Source: Bryobacter sp.
Lineage (GTDB): Bacteria; Acidobacteriota; Terriglobia; Bryobacterales; Bryobacteraceae
DNA: 64,000 nucleotides
Direction: 5' to 3'
Assembly (NCBI GenBank): GCA_022843625.1
Contig: JALHNH010000015.1
Span: 62,001 to 126,000, forward strand
A program made the translations under genes and the position numbers. Under the pieces are notes generated by a model, which saw only the letters and a list, made by a program, of their open reading frames with translations, did not search any database and had not been told where the DNA came from. Numbering within the stretch: the stretch's first letter is position 1; each line of letters begins with the position of its first letter. This document shows, in pieces, positions 35,410 through 44,412 of this stretch.

Positions 35410-36552
35410 TTACCTCATCAGATGTTTGGCGATCACGACTCGTTGCATATTACTGGTGCCTTCATAGATGCGACCGATCTTGGCATCGCGGTAGAGCTTT
35501 TCCACCGGGTATTCTTTGGTAAATCCTACCCCGCCAAAAACTTCAATCGCTCTGCTGGCCACATTCTCGGCAATGATCGAAGCATAATACTTTGCCATCG
35601 CCGCCTGCTGAACAAATTCCTGCCCCGCATCCCGTAGCCGCGCCGCGTTGTAGACCAGCAACCGCGCCGCCTCGATCTCAACCGCACACTCAGCCAGCGT
35701 AAACTGCACCCCCTGAAACTCCACAATCGCCTTGCCAAACTGCTTCCGCTGCTTGGCATATCCCACCGCATGATCCAGCGCCCCCTGCGCCAGCCCCAGC
35801 ATCTGGGCTCCAATCCCGATCCTGCCTTCATTCAGGGTTTCAATCGCAACCTTATATCCTTTCCCCACCTCGCCCAGCACCGCATCATCACCCACCCAAA
35901 CCCGGTTTAGTACCACTTCACATGTGGAGGAAGCCCGTATTCCCAACTTGTCTTCTTTTTTTCCAACACTCAGCCCTTCGCTCTCGCGCTCCACCAAAAA
36001 GCAGGTAATCCCCTTATGGCCCAGGCTCGCATCAACCGTCGCAAACACCAAAAAAAGCCCTGCCTCGGCCGCATTTGTGATCCACAACTTCTGCCCGTCG
36101 ATCACCCAGCCCCCATCCACCTTGCGCGCACTCGCCGTTAGCGAAAATGCGTCACTGCCAGCCCCAGCCTCGCTCAGCGCATAACTGCCCACCATATCGC
36201 CCGCCAGCCGGCCTAGATATTTCTCCCGCTGCTCAGGGGTTCCCCAGATCCGCACCGCGTTGTTGACCAGCGTATTCTGCACGTCCACGCAAACACTTAC
36301 CGCCGGGTCCACCGCTGCCAACTCCTCAATCATCAAGACGCTTTGAAAAAAGCTTCCGCCCTGCCCGCCATACTCCTCAGGCACATCGATCCCCATAAAG
36401 CCCTGCGCGAAGATCTTGCGCAACAAGCCACTGTCGAGCTTGGCTTCTTCATCCATCTTGCGAACCAGCGGCGCAATCTCTTGCCGTGCGAATCGCCGCA
36501 CAACATCGCGGAACATCTGTTCTTCTTCACTCAATTGGGTCAGTGGCTGCAT
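35410..36552 (-). CDS. Acyl-CoA dehydrogenase
   Basis: FAD enzyme of 380 residues, normal for the family, that oxidises acyl-CoA thioesters to enoyl-CoA. Signature 1 (YALSEAGAGSDAF) and signature 2 (FGGVGFTKEYPVEKLYRDAKI) are present, as is the C-terminal RIYEGTSNMQR with the likely catalytic Glu, located as in short/branched-chain enzymes. FAD-binding WITNAAEAG is also in place. The overall pattern resembles 2-methylbutyryl/short-branched-chain acyl-CoA dehydrogenases; chain-length preference is inferred only. Divergent from the export operon across 165 bases. Confidence 0.93.
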   Translation of the reverse strand: MQPLTQLSEEEQMFRDVVRRFARQEIAPLVRKMDEEAKLDSGLLRKIFAQGFMGIDVPEEYGGQGGSFFQSVLMIEELAAVDPAVSVCVDVQNTLVNNAVRIWGTPEQREKYLGRLAGDMVGSYALSEAGAGSDAFSLTASARKVDGGWVIDGQKLWITNAAEAGLFLVFATVDASLGHKGITCFLVERESEGLSVGKKEDKLGIRASSTCEVVLNRVWVGDDAVLGEVGKGYKVAIETLNEGRIGIGAQMLGLAQGALDHAVGYAKQRKQFGKAIVEFQGVQFTLAECAVEIEAARLLVYNAARLRDAGQEFVQQAAMAKYYASIIAENVASRAIEVFGGVGFTKEYPVEKLYRDAKIGRIYEGTSNMQRVVIAKHLMR

Positions 36553-36717
36553 CCACTCGCTATTCTACGTGTTCGCTGGCGGCACCGCTGTCCCATTACC
36601 GGACACTATGATTCCGTCCACCGGAACTCAATCCAATCTCTATCCCAAACAATCCAAACGATTTCAGTCAATTCAAATACCTTGGCGCAACACGTGCATC
36701 TGCTACATTCAAGAATC

Positions 36718-37971
36718 ATGGACATCAAGCGCGAAGGTATAGGTCGAAAGAAGCTGATCCGCCGGGTGGTTCTCGGTATCGTAGCCGTCGCTGCCCTCGG
36801 GGCGACAACATTTGGGCTGAGCCGCCTCAAGCCCGCCGCCCCCAACGTCGAATCCGCTACTCTCTGGTTCGGCTCGGCCAAGCGCGGAGCCATGCTCCGG
36901 CAGGTGCGCGGTCTCGGCACGCTAGTCCCGCAGGAAATCCTCTTCGTACCCGCAACCAGTGAAGGCCGCGTGGAAAAGCGCCTCATGCTCCCGGGCAGCA
37001 AAGTCTCTGCCGGTACCGTAATCATCGAACTCTCTAACCAGGAATTGATGACCGCCCTCAGCGACGCTGAATGGGCCGTAAAAGCCGCCGAAGCCGAGAT
37101 GCTGGACCTAAAAGTTCGTCTCAATCGCGAAAAACTCGAACAGAAATCCAAAACCGCTCAAGTTCAAAGTGAACAGGTACAAGCTCAACTCGGCTTCGAC
37201 CGTGACACCAAACTCTTCAAAGAAGGCCTCACCGCAGACCTCACAGTCAAACTTTCAAAAGCCAAGGCCGAAGAACTCTCCCATCGCCTGGACATCGAGC
37301 GCGAACGCCTCGTCTCCAATGACGACATGATTCGCGCCCAGGTGGAAGCCAAGCGCGTCAATATCGAAAAGCTTCGTGCCGCATATACGCTCAAAAAGAA
37401 GCAGGTAGCCGACCTCCGCGTCCGTGCCGGCGTCGATGGCGTCCTCCAGGATCTCCCCGTCCAGGTGGGCCAGCGAGTCACCATGGGCACTGTCCTCGCT
37501 AAAGTCAGCCAGCCCTGGCGCCTCAAGACCGAACTCAAGATCCCCGAAACCCAGATGAATGAAATCCGCATCGGCATGCCTGCCGACATTGATACACGTA
37601 ACGGAATCATCAAAGGCGAAGTAGCAAGAATAGATCCTGCTGCAGTGAACGGAACGGTAACCGTTGACGTACGTCTTATTGGAGAATTGCCGCAAGGCGC
37701 CAGGCCAGACTTGAGCGTAGACGGCACGATCGAGATTGAAAAACTGACGGACGTGCTCTATGTCGAGCGTCCCGTCATCGGTCAGGCAAATGCAACGGTA
37801 GGTCTCTTCCGGGTCAACCCGGATGGCAAGGAAGCCGAGCGTGTGCAGGTGAAGTTCGGACGCAGTTCCGTAAACACCATCGAAGTCGTAAGCGGCCTGA
37901 AACTGGGCGATAAAGTGGTGCTCTCAGACATGAGTCAATGGGATGCCCATAACCGAGTCAGATTGAACTAA
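36718..37971 (+). CDS. HlyD/MacA-family periplasmic adaptor of an ABC exporter
   Basis: Membrane fusion protein of 417 residues starting at ATG 36718. An N-terminal transmembrane anchor (IRRVVLGIVAVAALGATTFG) is followed by the beta-barrel and lipoyl half (GSKVSAGTVIIELSNQELM), a long helical hairpin (about 125-240, KAEELSHRLDIERERL), the second lipoyl half (VRAGVDGVLQDLPVQVGQRV) and beta-barrel domains (MNEIRIGMPADIDTR). It should link the inner membrane ABC pump to an outer membrane exit. First gene of a nine-gene operon; the outer membrane factor is not in the window. Confidence 0.9.
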   Translation: MDIKREGIGRKKLIRRVVLGIVAVAALGATTFGLSRLKPAAPNVESATLWFGSAKRGAMLRQVRGLGTLVPQEILFVPATSEGRVEKRLMLPGSKVSAGTVIIELSNQELMTALSDAEWAVKAAEAEMLDLKVRLNREKLEQKSKTAQVQSEQVQAQLGFDRDTKLFKEGLTADLTVKLSKAKAEELSHRLDIERERLVSNDDMIRAQVEAKRVNIEKLRAAYTLKKKQVADLRVRAGVDGVLQDLPVQVGQRVTMGTVLAKVSQPWRLKTELKIPETQMNEIRIGMPADIDTRNGIIKGEVARIDPAAVNGTVTVDVRLIGELPQGARPDLSVDGTIEIEKLTDVLYVERPVIGQANATVGLFRVNPDGKEAERVQVKFGRSSVNTIEVVSGLKLGDKVVLSDMSQWDAHNRVRLN

Positions 37972-37986
37972 GAGGAGCGATACAAA

Positions 37987-38706
37987 ATGAGCGAAGCACC
38001 AGACCTGTTGACCATGGACGGCGTCACCAAGGTATTCCTTACCGACGAAGTTGAAACTCACGCCCTTAGCGGCATCCACGTAAACATCAAAAAGGGTGAG
38101 TATGTTTCGATCTCCGGCCCCTCCGGCTGCGGCAAGTCGACTCTTCTCGCCATCCTTGGCCTCCTCGATTCGCCCTCTGGTGGCACCTATGTTCTCAACG
38201 GCCGACCCGTCCAGAGCCTCAAGATGAGCGAGCGCGCTCGTATCCGCAACCGCGAAATTGGCTTCATCTTCCAGGCATTCAACCTCATCGGTGACCTCAC
38301 TGTCTACGAAAACGTCGAACTCCCGCTCACCTACCGGGGCATGTCTGGTGCTGAACGCAAGAAGCGCGTCCACGAGGCTCTCGAACGCGTCGGTATGGGC
38401 CACCGCGTCAAGCACTACCCCTCACAGCTTTCCGGCGGTCAACAGCAGCGCGTCGCTGTGGCCCGCGCCCTCGCCGGCGACCCGGCCATCCTTCTCGCCG
38501 ACGAACCCACCGGTAACCTCGACTCAGCCAACGGCGAAGCCGTCATGGAACTCATGCGTGATCTCCACCGCGGCGGGGCCACTATCTGCATGGTCACCCA
38601 CGACAACCGCTACGCCAAGTATGCTGACCGCACCATCAAACTCTTCGACGGTCGTATCGTCGAAGAGTCCAGCGAAATGGCCACCGCTACTGAGGCCCAA
38701 AAATGA
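37987..38706 (+). CDS. ABC transporter ATP-binding protein (MacB/LolD type)
   Basis: ATPase of 239 residues with Walker [10 protein letters not shown] (about residue 43), Q-loop [13 protein letters not shown], signature LSGGQQQR, Walker [13 protein letters not shown] and switch His in VTHDNRYA, the close pattern of LolD/MacB ATPases that drive FtsX-type permeases. [13 protein letters not shown] is another family mark. It overlaps the small membrane protein gene by four bases (ATGA) and is preceded by GAGGAG. It should energise one or both large permeases downstream. Confidence 0.94.
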   Translation: MSEAPDLLTMDGVTKVFLTDEVETHALSGIHVNIKKGEYVSISGPSGCGKSTLLAILGLLDSPSGGTYVLNGRPVQSLKMSERARIRNREIGFIFQAFNLIGDLTVYENVELPLTYRGMSGAERKKRVHEALERVGMGHRVKHYPSQLSGGQQQRVAVARALAGDPAILLADEPTGNLDSANGEAVMELMRDLHRGGATICMVTHDNRYAKYADRTIKLFDGRIVEESSEMATATEAQK

Positions 38707-38864
38707 AACGGCAGCTCGAGCGCTACTTCGAACTCTTCCCGATTCTCGTCATCATCCTCATCATGATGGCCGGCGAGCGTCGCCACTCGAAGATTCATCC
38801 TGTCGAATTCGACCTCAGCGCTCCCTCGATGGAATCCCAGATCCCTCACCTTATCTTTCGTTAG
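38703..38864 (+). CDS. Small single-span membrane protein (53 residues) in the export operon
   Basis: A 53-residue frame starts inside the stop of the ATPase gene (ATGA) and ends 26 bases before the next permease. It begins with basic/acidic residues ([10 protein letters not shown]), has one hydrophobic helix (LFPILVIILIMMAG, residues 11-24), and a polar tail ending in PHLIFR. It has the same codon style as its neighbours and a translational coupling signal. I do not recognise a family. A small accessory subunit of the ABC pump is plausible, as with other small proteins of membrane transporters. Confidence 0.6.
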   Translation: MKRQLERYFELFPILVIILIMMAGERRHSKIHPVEFDLSAPSMESQIPHLIFR

Positions 38865-38890
38865 CCTAAATTCCAACTCGGAGATCCCAC

Positions 38891-41326
38891 ATGAGCGCGC
38901 TACTGAGCGACGCAAGAGTATCCTTGCGTCTACTCCTGAAGACCAAAGGCTTTGCTGTCGTATCGATCCTCCTTCTCGCCTTCGGCATTGGCATGAACAT
39001 GACCCTGTTCACCATTGCCAATTGTGCACTCTTCAAACCCATGACGGGTGTGAAGCACGCTGACATGCTTGCCGTCGTCGGCCGCACCCAAAGTGGTCGG
39101 GGCTTTGACAACACCTCGTGGGCTACGTATTCCGATCTGCGCAAGGGCAGCCAACTCTTTTCTGATTTGGCCGCCTTTGACCTCCGCCCCTTCAGCCTCG
39201 CCGTCGATGGCCGTACCGAGAGACTTATGGGCGCCGAAGTCAGCGAAAACTATTTTGATACTCTCGGAGTCAAGCCTTCGAGCGGCCGCCTCTTCCGTCG
39301 CGACGAAGGCCAAAAAGCAGGCGAAGACCCGGTAGCCGTCCTCAGCCATACCTACTGGCAAAGCCATTTCGGCTCAGACCTCACGCTCATCGGAAAGTCC
39401 GTGCAGGTCAACGGCCACCCCTTCACCATCATCGGCATCGCAGAGAAAGGCTTCCGCGGGCACGAAGTCCGTCAGGGAGACCTCTGGGTCCTGATCCCCA
39501 CCACTACTCTCTTTTCAAACTCTACCGATCTGCTCAATCGCTACGACTTCTCCTTGCTCGTCATGGTCGGCCGACTCAAGCCCAATATAGATCCACGTGC
39601 GGCCCAGCGCGAAATGGATGCCCTCTTTGCCGGTATCCAAAAGGCCCACCCCAAAGAAATGAAAGACCAGGGCATCCGCGTCACTCCCTATCATCCGCTC
39701 GGCCAGGCCGACATACGCGATCTCGCTATCCAGGTCTTCGGCGTATTTGGAGTCCTCGCTTCGCTCGTTCTTCTCAGCGTCTGCGCCAATCTCGGCGGTG
39801 TCGTCCTGGCCCGCGCCATGGCCCGCCAGCGCGAATTCGCCGTTCGCCTTTCTCTTGGCGCAACCCGCTTCCACCTCATGCGCCAAATGCTGGTAGAAGC
39901 CGCCATGCTCACCATCCCCGGCGCTCTGCTCGGCCTCCTGATCTCCGCCTGGATCGGAGACCTCTTTCTCACTTCACTCCCCATCGACGCCTTCACCGTC
40001 CAGCTCGACACCGTACCAGACTGGCGCTCCCTCACAGTCTTCATGGCACTCTGCCTCTTTTCTATTTTGTCCTTCGTCACTCTTCCCCTCTGGCAGACGA
40101 TGCGCTCCAATTTGCAACCTGCTCTCAAGAGTGGCGAAAACGCGGTCGGCTTGCGCAAGTCCTGGGTCCGCGAAGGCCTCGTCTTCGTTCAGGTCTTCGT
40201 CAGCGTGGTTCTCTTGTCCGGGGCTGGTCTTCTCGGTATGACTCTCTGGAATCTCAGCAGCGTCGACCTCAACATGAAGCCAGACCACCTGCTTAGCGTC
40301 TCAATCAATCCTCGGCTAAACGGCTACAAAGATGCCGCCAGTCAGGATCTCTACACCCGTCTTCAGCAACGCCTGGAGTCCATGCCCGGCATCGTGTCTG
40401 TCTCCTCTACTGCCATGCTCCCTCTCGCTGGTGGTGGTCTGGGAATCGGTTCCCTCTACGGTGGTGCGATCCCTAAAGAAGACCCAATCTTCAGCGATGC
40501 CAGCGTAGTCGGCCCACGCTATCTCGAAACCATTGGCATGTCGCTCCTGCGGGGCCGCGACTTCCAGTCCTCCGACACCAAAAACTCCCAGCCAGTCGTC
40601 ATCCTGAATCAAATTTTCGCCAGGAAGTTCTTCGGAGACCAGGACCCCATCGGCCGCTATCTTTATCTCAAGGACGAGGCGATCAAGGCAATGTTGGTGG
40701 TCGGTGTCGCAGCCAATGCTTCCTATCGATCCATAGGCGAATCCCCACGCGACATGTTCTTCGTCCCCGTCCGTCAATTCGACTTTGGTCAGCAAAGCTT
40801 CCTCATCCGAACTCGCTATGCACCTCTCACCATGCTGGACCCGGTCAAGGCTGCCATCTCCTCCCTCGATCCAAACCTGCCTGTTTATGACCCCAAAACC
40901 ATGGAAATGCAACTCGACCAGGCCGCCTGGCCCTGGCGAGCTATGGGCCTCGTCGCAATCACCTCAAGCGCCCTTGCCGCCCTCATCGCATTCGTTGGCC
41001 TCTTCGGGCTGATTGCCTGGACGGTCGCCCGCCGTACCCGCGAGATCGGCCTCAAAATGGCCCTCGGCGCAGCCAACAAAACGATCCTGCAGGAAACCAT
41101 CTGGCGTGGTGCCCGCGCCGCCATTTTCGCCGCCATCACTGGCTTCGCCTTCTCCCTCTTGGCCGCCGGTCAACTCAGCGAATTTCTCGTCGGCGTAAAC
41201 CCACGAGACCCTTTGCTCTTCCTCGGCATCGCCTTCGGCTTCACTCTGGTAGTCGCTGCCGCCATCCTCGCACCTGCCCGCCGCGCCCTCACCATCAGTC
41301 CAATGGAGGCACTGCGCTATGAATGA
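38891..41326 (+). CDS. ADOP-type (duplicated MacB/FtsX) ABC permease 1
   Basis: Permease of 811 residues, about twice the size of a MacB permease. The first half has a helix (KGFAVVSILLLAFGIGMNMT), a MacB-type periplasmic domain (about 45-245) and an FtsX triple-helix core (about 285-420). The second half repeats this layout with another helix (about 435-460), periplasmic region and FtsX core ending in ISPMEALRYE. This is the arrangement called acidobacterial duplicated orphan permease (ADOP). Unlike orphan members it is preceded by its own adaptor and ATPase genes. Overlaps the second permease by eight bases. Probably exports a peptide, lipid or toxic compound. Confidence 0.9.
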   Translation: MSALLSDARVSLRLLLKTKGFAVVSILLLAFGIGMNMTLFTIANCALFKPMTGVKHADMLAVVGRTQSGRGFDNTSWATYSDLRKGSQLFSDLAAFDLRPFSLAVDGRTERLMGAEVSENYFDTLGVKPSSGRLFRRDEGQKAGEDPVAVLSHTYWQSHFGSDLTLIGKSVQVNGHPFTIIGIAEKGFRGHEVRQGDLWVLIPTTTLFSNSTDLLNRYDFSLLVMVGRLKPNIDPRAAQREMDALFAGIQKAHPKEMKDQGIRVTPYHPLGQADIRDLAIQVFGVFGVLASLVLLSVCANLGGVVLARAMARQREFAVRLSLGATRFHLMRQMLVEAAMLTIPGALLGLLISAWIGDLFLTSLPIDAFTVQLDTVPDWRSLTVFMALCLFSILSFVTLPLWQTMRSNLQPALKSGENAVGLRKSWVREGLVFVQVFVSVVLLSGAGLLGMTLWNLSSVDLNMKPDHLLSVSINPRLNGYKDAASQDLYTRLQQRLESMPGIVSVSSTAMLPLAGGGLGIGSLYGGAIPKEDPIFSDASVVGPRYLETIGMSLLRGRDFQSSDTKNSQPVVILNQIFARKFFGDQDPIGRYLYLKDEAIKAMLVVGVAANASYRSIGESPRDMFFVPVRQFDFGQQSFLIRTRYAPLTMLDPVKAAISSLDPNLPVYDPKTMEMQLDQAAWPWRAMGLVAITSSALAALIAFVGLFGLIAWTVARRTREIGLKMALGAANKTILQETIWRGARAAIFAAITGFAFSLLAAGQLSEFLVGVNPRDPLLFLGIAFGFTLVVAAAILAPARRALTISPMEALRYE

Positions 41327-43742
41327 GATCGTTTTTGCCTGCCGTCGCTTACTCAAGCATCCACTCCCGCTGACAGCCGGCCTCCTCGCCTTCATGCTTG
41401 GCATTGGCCTCAACACTGCGATGTACTCGATTGCTGACGCCCTGATCTTGCGCCCCCTCGAACTCCCATCCCTCGATCGCCTCGCCACCTTCGACTCTTC
41501 GGCAAAAGGCCTCCAATTGGGCATTCGCGATATGTCCCCGGCCGACTATTTCGAGTTCCAGGCCTCCTCGAAATCCTTTGAATCTCTCGGCTTCGCAGAC
41601 TATTGGAACGCCACCATCACTCGCGACGCCGATCCCGAATTCGTTTCTGCCGCGCGTGTATCCTCCAACTGGTTTGACATGCTTGGCTCCAAGATCCTGC
41701 TCGGTCGCGGCTTCCGTCCCGGCGAAGATCAAGCCGGCAAGAATCGTGTCGCAGTGCTCTCTCACGGTCTCTGGACTCGCCGCTACGCCTCAGACCCCAG
41801 GGTCATTGGCCGCCAGATCCGTCTTAACAATCAGGACTACCAGATCATCGGTGTCGTCAATCAAACCTCGCGCTTCCCTTCCTATATGGATTTGTTCAGT
41901 CCATACCCGCGCACTCCCGACTTTGACCAGAACCGTACTGACTTCGAATACAGCATCGTGGGTCGCCTCAAGCCCGGCGTCTCTCTAGCCACCGCTTCCG
42001 CCGAAGTAGCAACCCTCCAGTCCTCAATCGTCAAACGGAATCCAACCTCTCACGAAGGCCGCCTTGTCCAACTTGTCCCCTTGGGCGAACGGGTTGCCGG
42101 CACCAACGACATTGCTGCTCAATATATGCGCATGCTCCTCTTTGCAACTGGCTTCGCCCTCCTCATTGCTTGCGCCAACGTCGCCAATCTCCAACTGGCC
42201 CGTGTCACCGGCCGTGCGCGCGAGTTCGCCATCATGAGTGCGCTCGGTGCCGGTCGCTGGCCGATCGCGCGTCAGGTTCTGATCGAAAGCCTCATCCTGT
42301 CCGGCGGCGGAGCTATCGTCGGCTGCCTTGCTAGCATCTGGTATCTCGACCTCATAAAAGCCCTGCTCCCGACGGAGATGTGGCAGTTCATTCCCATGTG
42401 GTCTTACATGCGAGTCGATGTATCGGCAGTCACCGCAACTGCTTTGCTGGCTGTCGCCGCCGGCGTCATCGCGGGTGTCGCTCCTGCCTGGCAATCTTCA
42501 CGCTCGAACGCACAGGATTCACTCCGCGAAGGTGGCCGCGCCGCAACTGCCACCTCGGCCCGTCAGTGGTTCCGCGGTGGCCTCGTAGCCTTCCAGATGG
42601 CCCTCGCCATCGTCCTTCTCATCGGCGCTGGCCTCATGGTTCGTGGTGCCCGCGCTTCTATCCAGGTCTTCGATGCCAAACACCCGGAACAGATAGCAAC
42701 CATGCAGGCAGTCTTACCAGATGCCGCGTACTCAACCCGTGCCAAACGCATTGAGTTCGCCCGCCGCCTGGAGCAGGAACTCAAACGCCTCCCTGGTGCT
42801 ACAACCGTTGCTCTCGTGAACCATGTCCCGCTCTCCGACGACGGCTCCTCCGTCCATTACAACGTCGAAGGCCGGCCCCTCCCCAAGCTTTCAGATCGAC
42901 CCCGCGCCCTCAATCTGGTCGTCACGCCCTCTTACTTCGAATTGATGAAGATCCCCCTCCGCCAGGGCCGCTACCTCGCTTCGGAAGACAGCGATGGCCG
43001 CGAACCCGTTTGTGTCATTGACGACAAACTCTCTAAGGCCCGCTTTCCGCAATCGAACCCAATCGGCGAACGCCTCGTCCTGCTCTTCGATGATCTTAAG
43101 CCCACCTGCCGAATCGTCGGTATCGTCGGCTCAGAGATGCATTTTGCCTGGGAGAAGACTCCAAGGCCCACCATCTATCGCCCCATAGATCAACATGGCT
43201 CCCGTGGAGTCGCACTCATGGTCCGCACCACCGGCCCCATCCTCCCGATGCTCGCTGCTGCCAAAAAAGCGGTTCTCGCCGTCGACCCAGACCAACCCGT
43301 TCGTCAGCAGTTCTCATATCAGGAACTGATCGAGACCACCCTCGCAGGCCTCCGCATGATCGCCATTTTCATGATCGGCATTGGTGCTGTGGCCATCATT
43401 CTCGCTTGCCTCGGTGTCTACAGCGTCATGTCCTATGTCGTTGCCGAGCGCACCAGCGAGATCGGCATGCGCCTCGCCATGGGGGCGCAGCCCTCGGACA
43501 TTTTCAAGCTCCTCGGCCGCCAGGCCTTCTTCATGACCGGCTCGGGCATCGCCATCGGCCTCTTGGGCGGATACGCGATAGCTCAACTCTTCAGCGGCCT
43601 CATCTTCGGCGTCAACTCAAACGACTTCTGGGGCCTTTCGAGCGGCGCCCTTTTGCTGGCAGCAGTAGCCGCTCTCGCTATTTACTTCCCCGCCAGACGC
43701 GCAATTCAAATGGACCCCGCAACCGCATTGCGGCATGATTGA
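41319..43742 (+). CDS. ADOP-type ABC permease 2
   Basis: Permease of 807 residues with the same duplicated layout: start helix (PLPLTAGLLAFMLGIGLNTA), MacB-type periplasmic domain, an FtsX core (about 270-410), then a second set ending in [12 protein letters not shown]. The FtsX signature SEIGMRLAMGAQ is in the last third. It shares only limited similarity with permease 1 but the same architecture, so the two probably form a heterodimer. Overlaps the preceding gene by eight bases and the next ATPase by eight bases, so the proteins are made together. Confidence 0.9.
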   Translation: MNEIVFACRRLLKHPLPLTAGLLAFMLGIGLNTAMYSIADALILRPLELPSLDRLATFDSSAKGLQLGIRDMSPADYFEFQASSKSFESLGFADYWNATITRDADPEFVSAARVSSNWFDMLGSKILLGRGFRPGEDQAGKNRVAVLSHGLWTRRYASDPRVIGRQIRLNNQDYQIIGVVNQTSRFPSYMDLFSPYPRTPDFDQNRTDFEYSIVGRLKPGVSLATASAEVATLQSSIVKRNPTSHEGRLVQLVPLGERVAGTNDIAAQYMRMLLFATGFALLIACANVANLQLARVTGRAREFAIMSALGAGRWPIARQVLIESLILSGGGAIVGCLASIWYLDLIKALLPTEMWQFIPMWSYMRVDVSAVTATALLAVAAGVIAGVAPAWQSSRSNAQDSLREGGRAATATSARQWFRGGLVAFQMALAIVLLIGAGLMVRGARASIQVFDAKHPEQIATMQAVLPDAAYSTRAKRIEFARRLEQELKRLPGATTVALVNHVPLSDDGSSVHYNVEGRPLPKLSDRPRALNLVVTPSYFELMKIPLRQGRYLASEDSDGREPVCVIDDKLSKARFPQSNPIGERLVLLFDDLKPTCRIVGIVGSEMHFAWEKTPRPTIYRPIDQHGSRGVALMVRTTGPILPMLAAAKKAVLAVDPDQPVRQQFSYQELIETTLAGLRMIAIFMIGIGAVAIILACLGVYSVMSYVVAERTSEIGMRLAMGAQPSDIFKLLGRQAFFMTGSGIAIGLLGGYAIAQLFSGLIFGVNSNDFWGLSSGALLLAAVAALAIYFPARRAIQMDPATALRHD

Positions 43743-44412
43743 TAAAGCAATGATCGAACTGCGAAATATCGAAAAAGCCTACCAGCATGGGCCATCCAAG
43801 AGCTTTGTGTTGCGCCGCATCGACGTAACCATCAAAGAAGGCGAATTCGTCTCCATCATGGGCCCGTCCGGGGCAGGCAAGAGTACCCTCCTCTACGTCA
43901 TCGGCATGCACGATAGCGACTGGACCGGGGAATACTACCTGATGGGCCAACCCGTCCACAAGATGAACCGTAAAGACCGCAACGAAGTCTATAAACAAAA
44001 CTTCGGCTTTGTGTTTCAGAGCTACCATCTCCTCGACAGCCTCACTGTTGCTGAAAACATCGAGATGCCACTCACCTACCGCAATATCAAAAAGAGCGAC
44101 CGTGAAGCCATCGTCGCCGATACTCTCGACCGCTTCCAGATGGTAGGCAAAAAAGACCTTTTCCCCAATCAGCTCTCTGGCGGCCAGCAACAGCTTGTCG
44201 GCATCGCCCGCGCCATGGTCGCCAAGCCCAAAGTGATCCTCGCCGACGAACCCACCGGCAACCTCCACACCAGCCAGGGCAAAGAAATAATGGAGATGTT
44301 CAAGAAGCTCAACAACGAAGGCACCACCATCATCCAGGTCACTCACTCTGACGTCAATGCCACCTATGGCAACCGGATCATCGAGATCCGTGACGGATGG
44401 ATCGAGAAGTGA
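43735..44412 (+). CDS. ABC transporter ATP-binding protein (MacB/LolD type), second of the operon
   Basis: ATPase of 225 residues with Walker [11 protein letters not shown]-loop [13 protein letters not shown], signature LSGGQQQL, Walker [12 protein letters not shown] and switch His in VTHSDVN. It starts at ATG 43735 inside the end of permease 2; ATG 43750 is a possible shorter start. It differs from the first ATPase by an Arg-to-Leu change after the signature. Two ATPases for two permeases suggests a heterodimeric pump, or alternative partners. It overlaps the response regulator gene. Confidence 0.92.
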   Translation: MIDKAMIELRNIEKAYQHGPSKSFVLRRIDVTIKEGEFVSIMGPSGAGKSTLLYVIGMHDSDWTGEYYLMGQPVHKMNRKDRNEVYKQNFGFVFQSYHLLDSLTVAENIEMPLTYRNIKKSDREAIVADTLDRFQMVGKKDLFPNQLSGGQQQLVGIARAMVAKPKVILADEPTGNLHTSQGKEIMEMFKKLNNEGTTIIQVTHSDVNATYGNRIIEIRDGWIEK

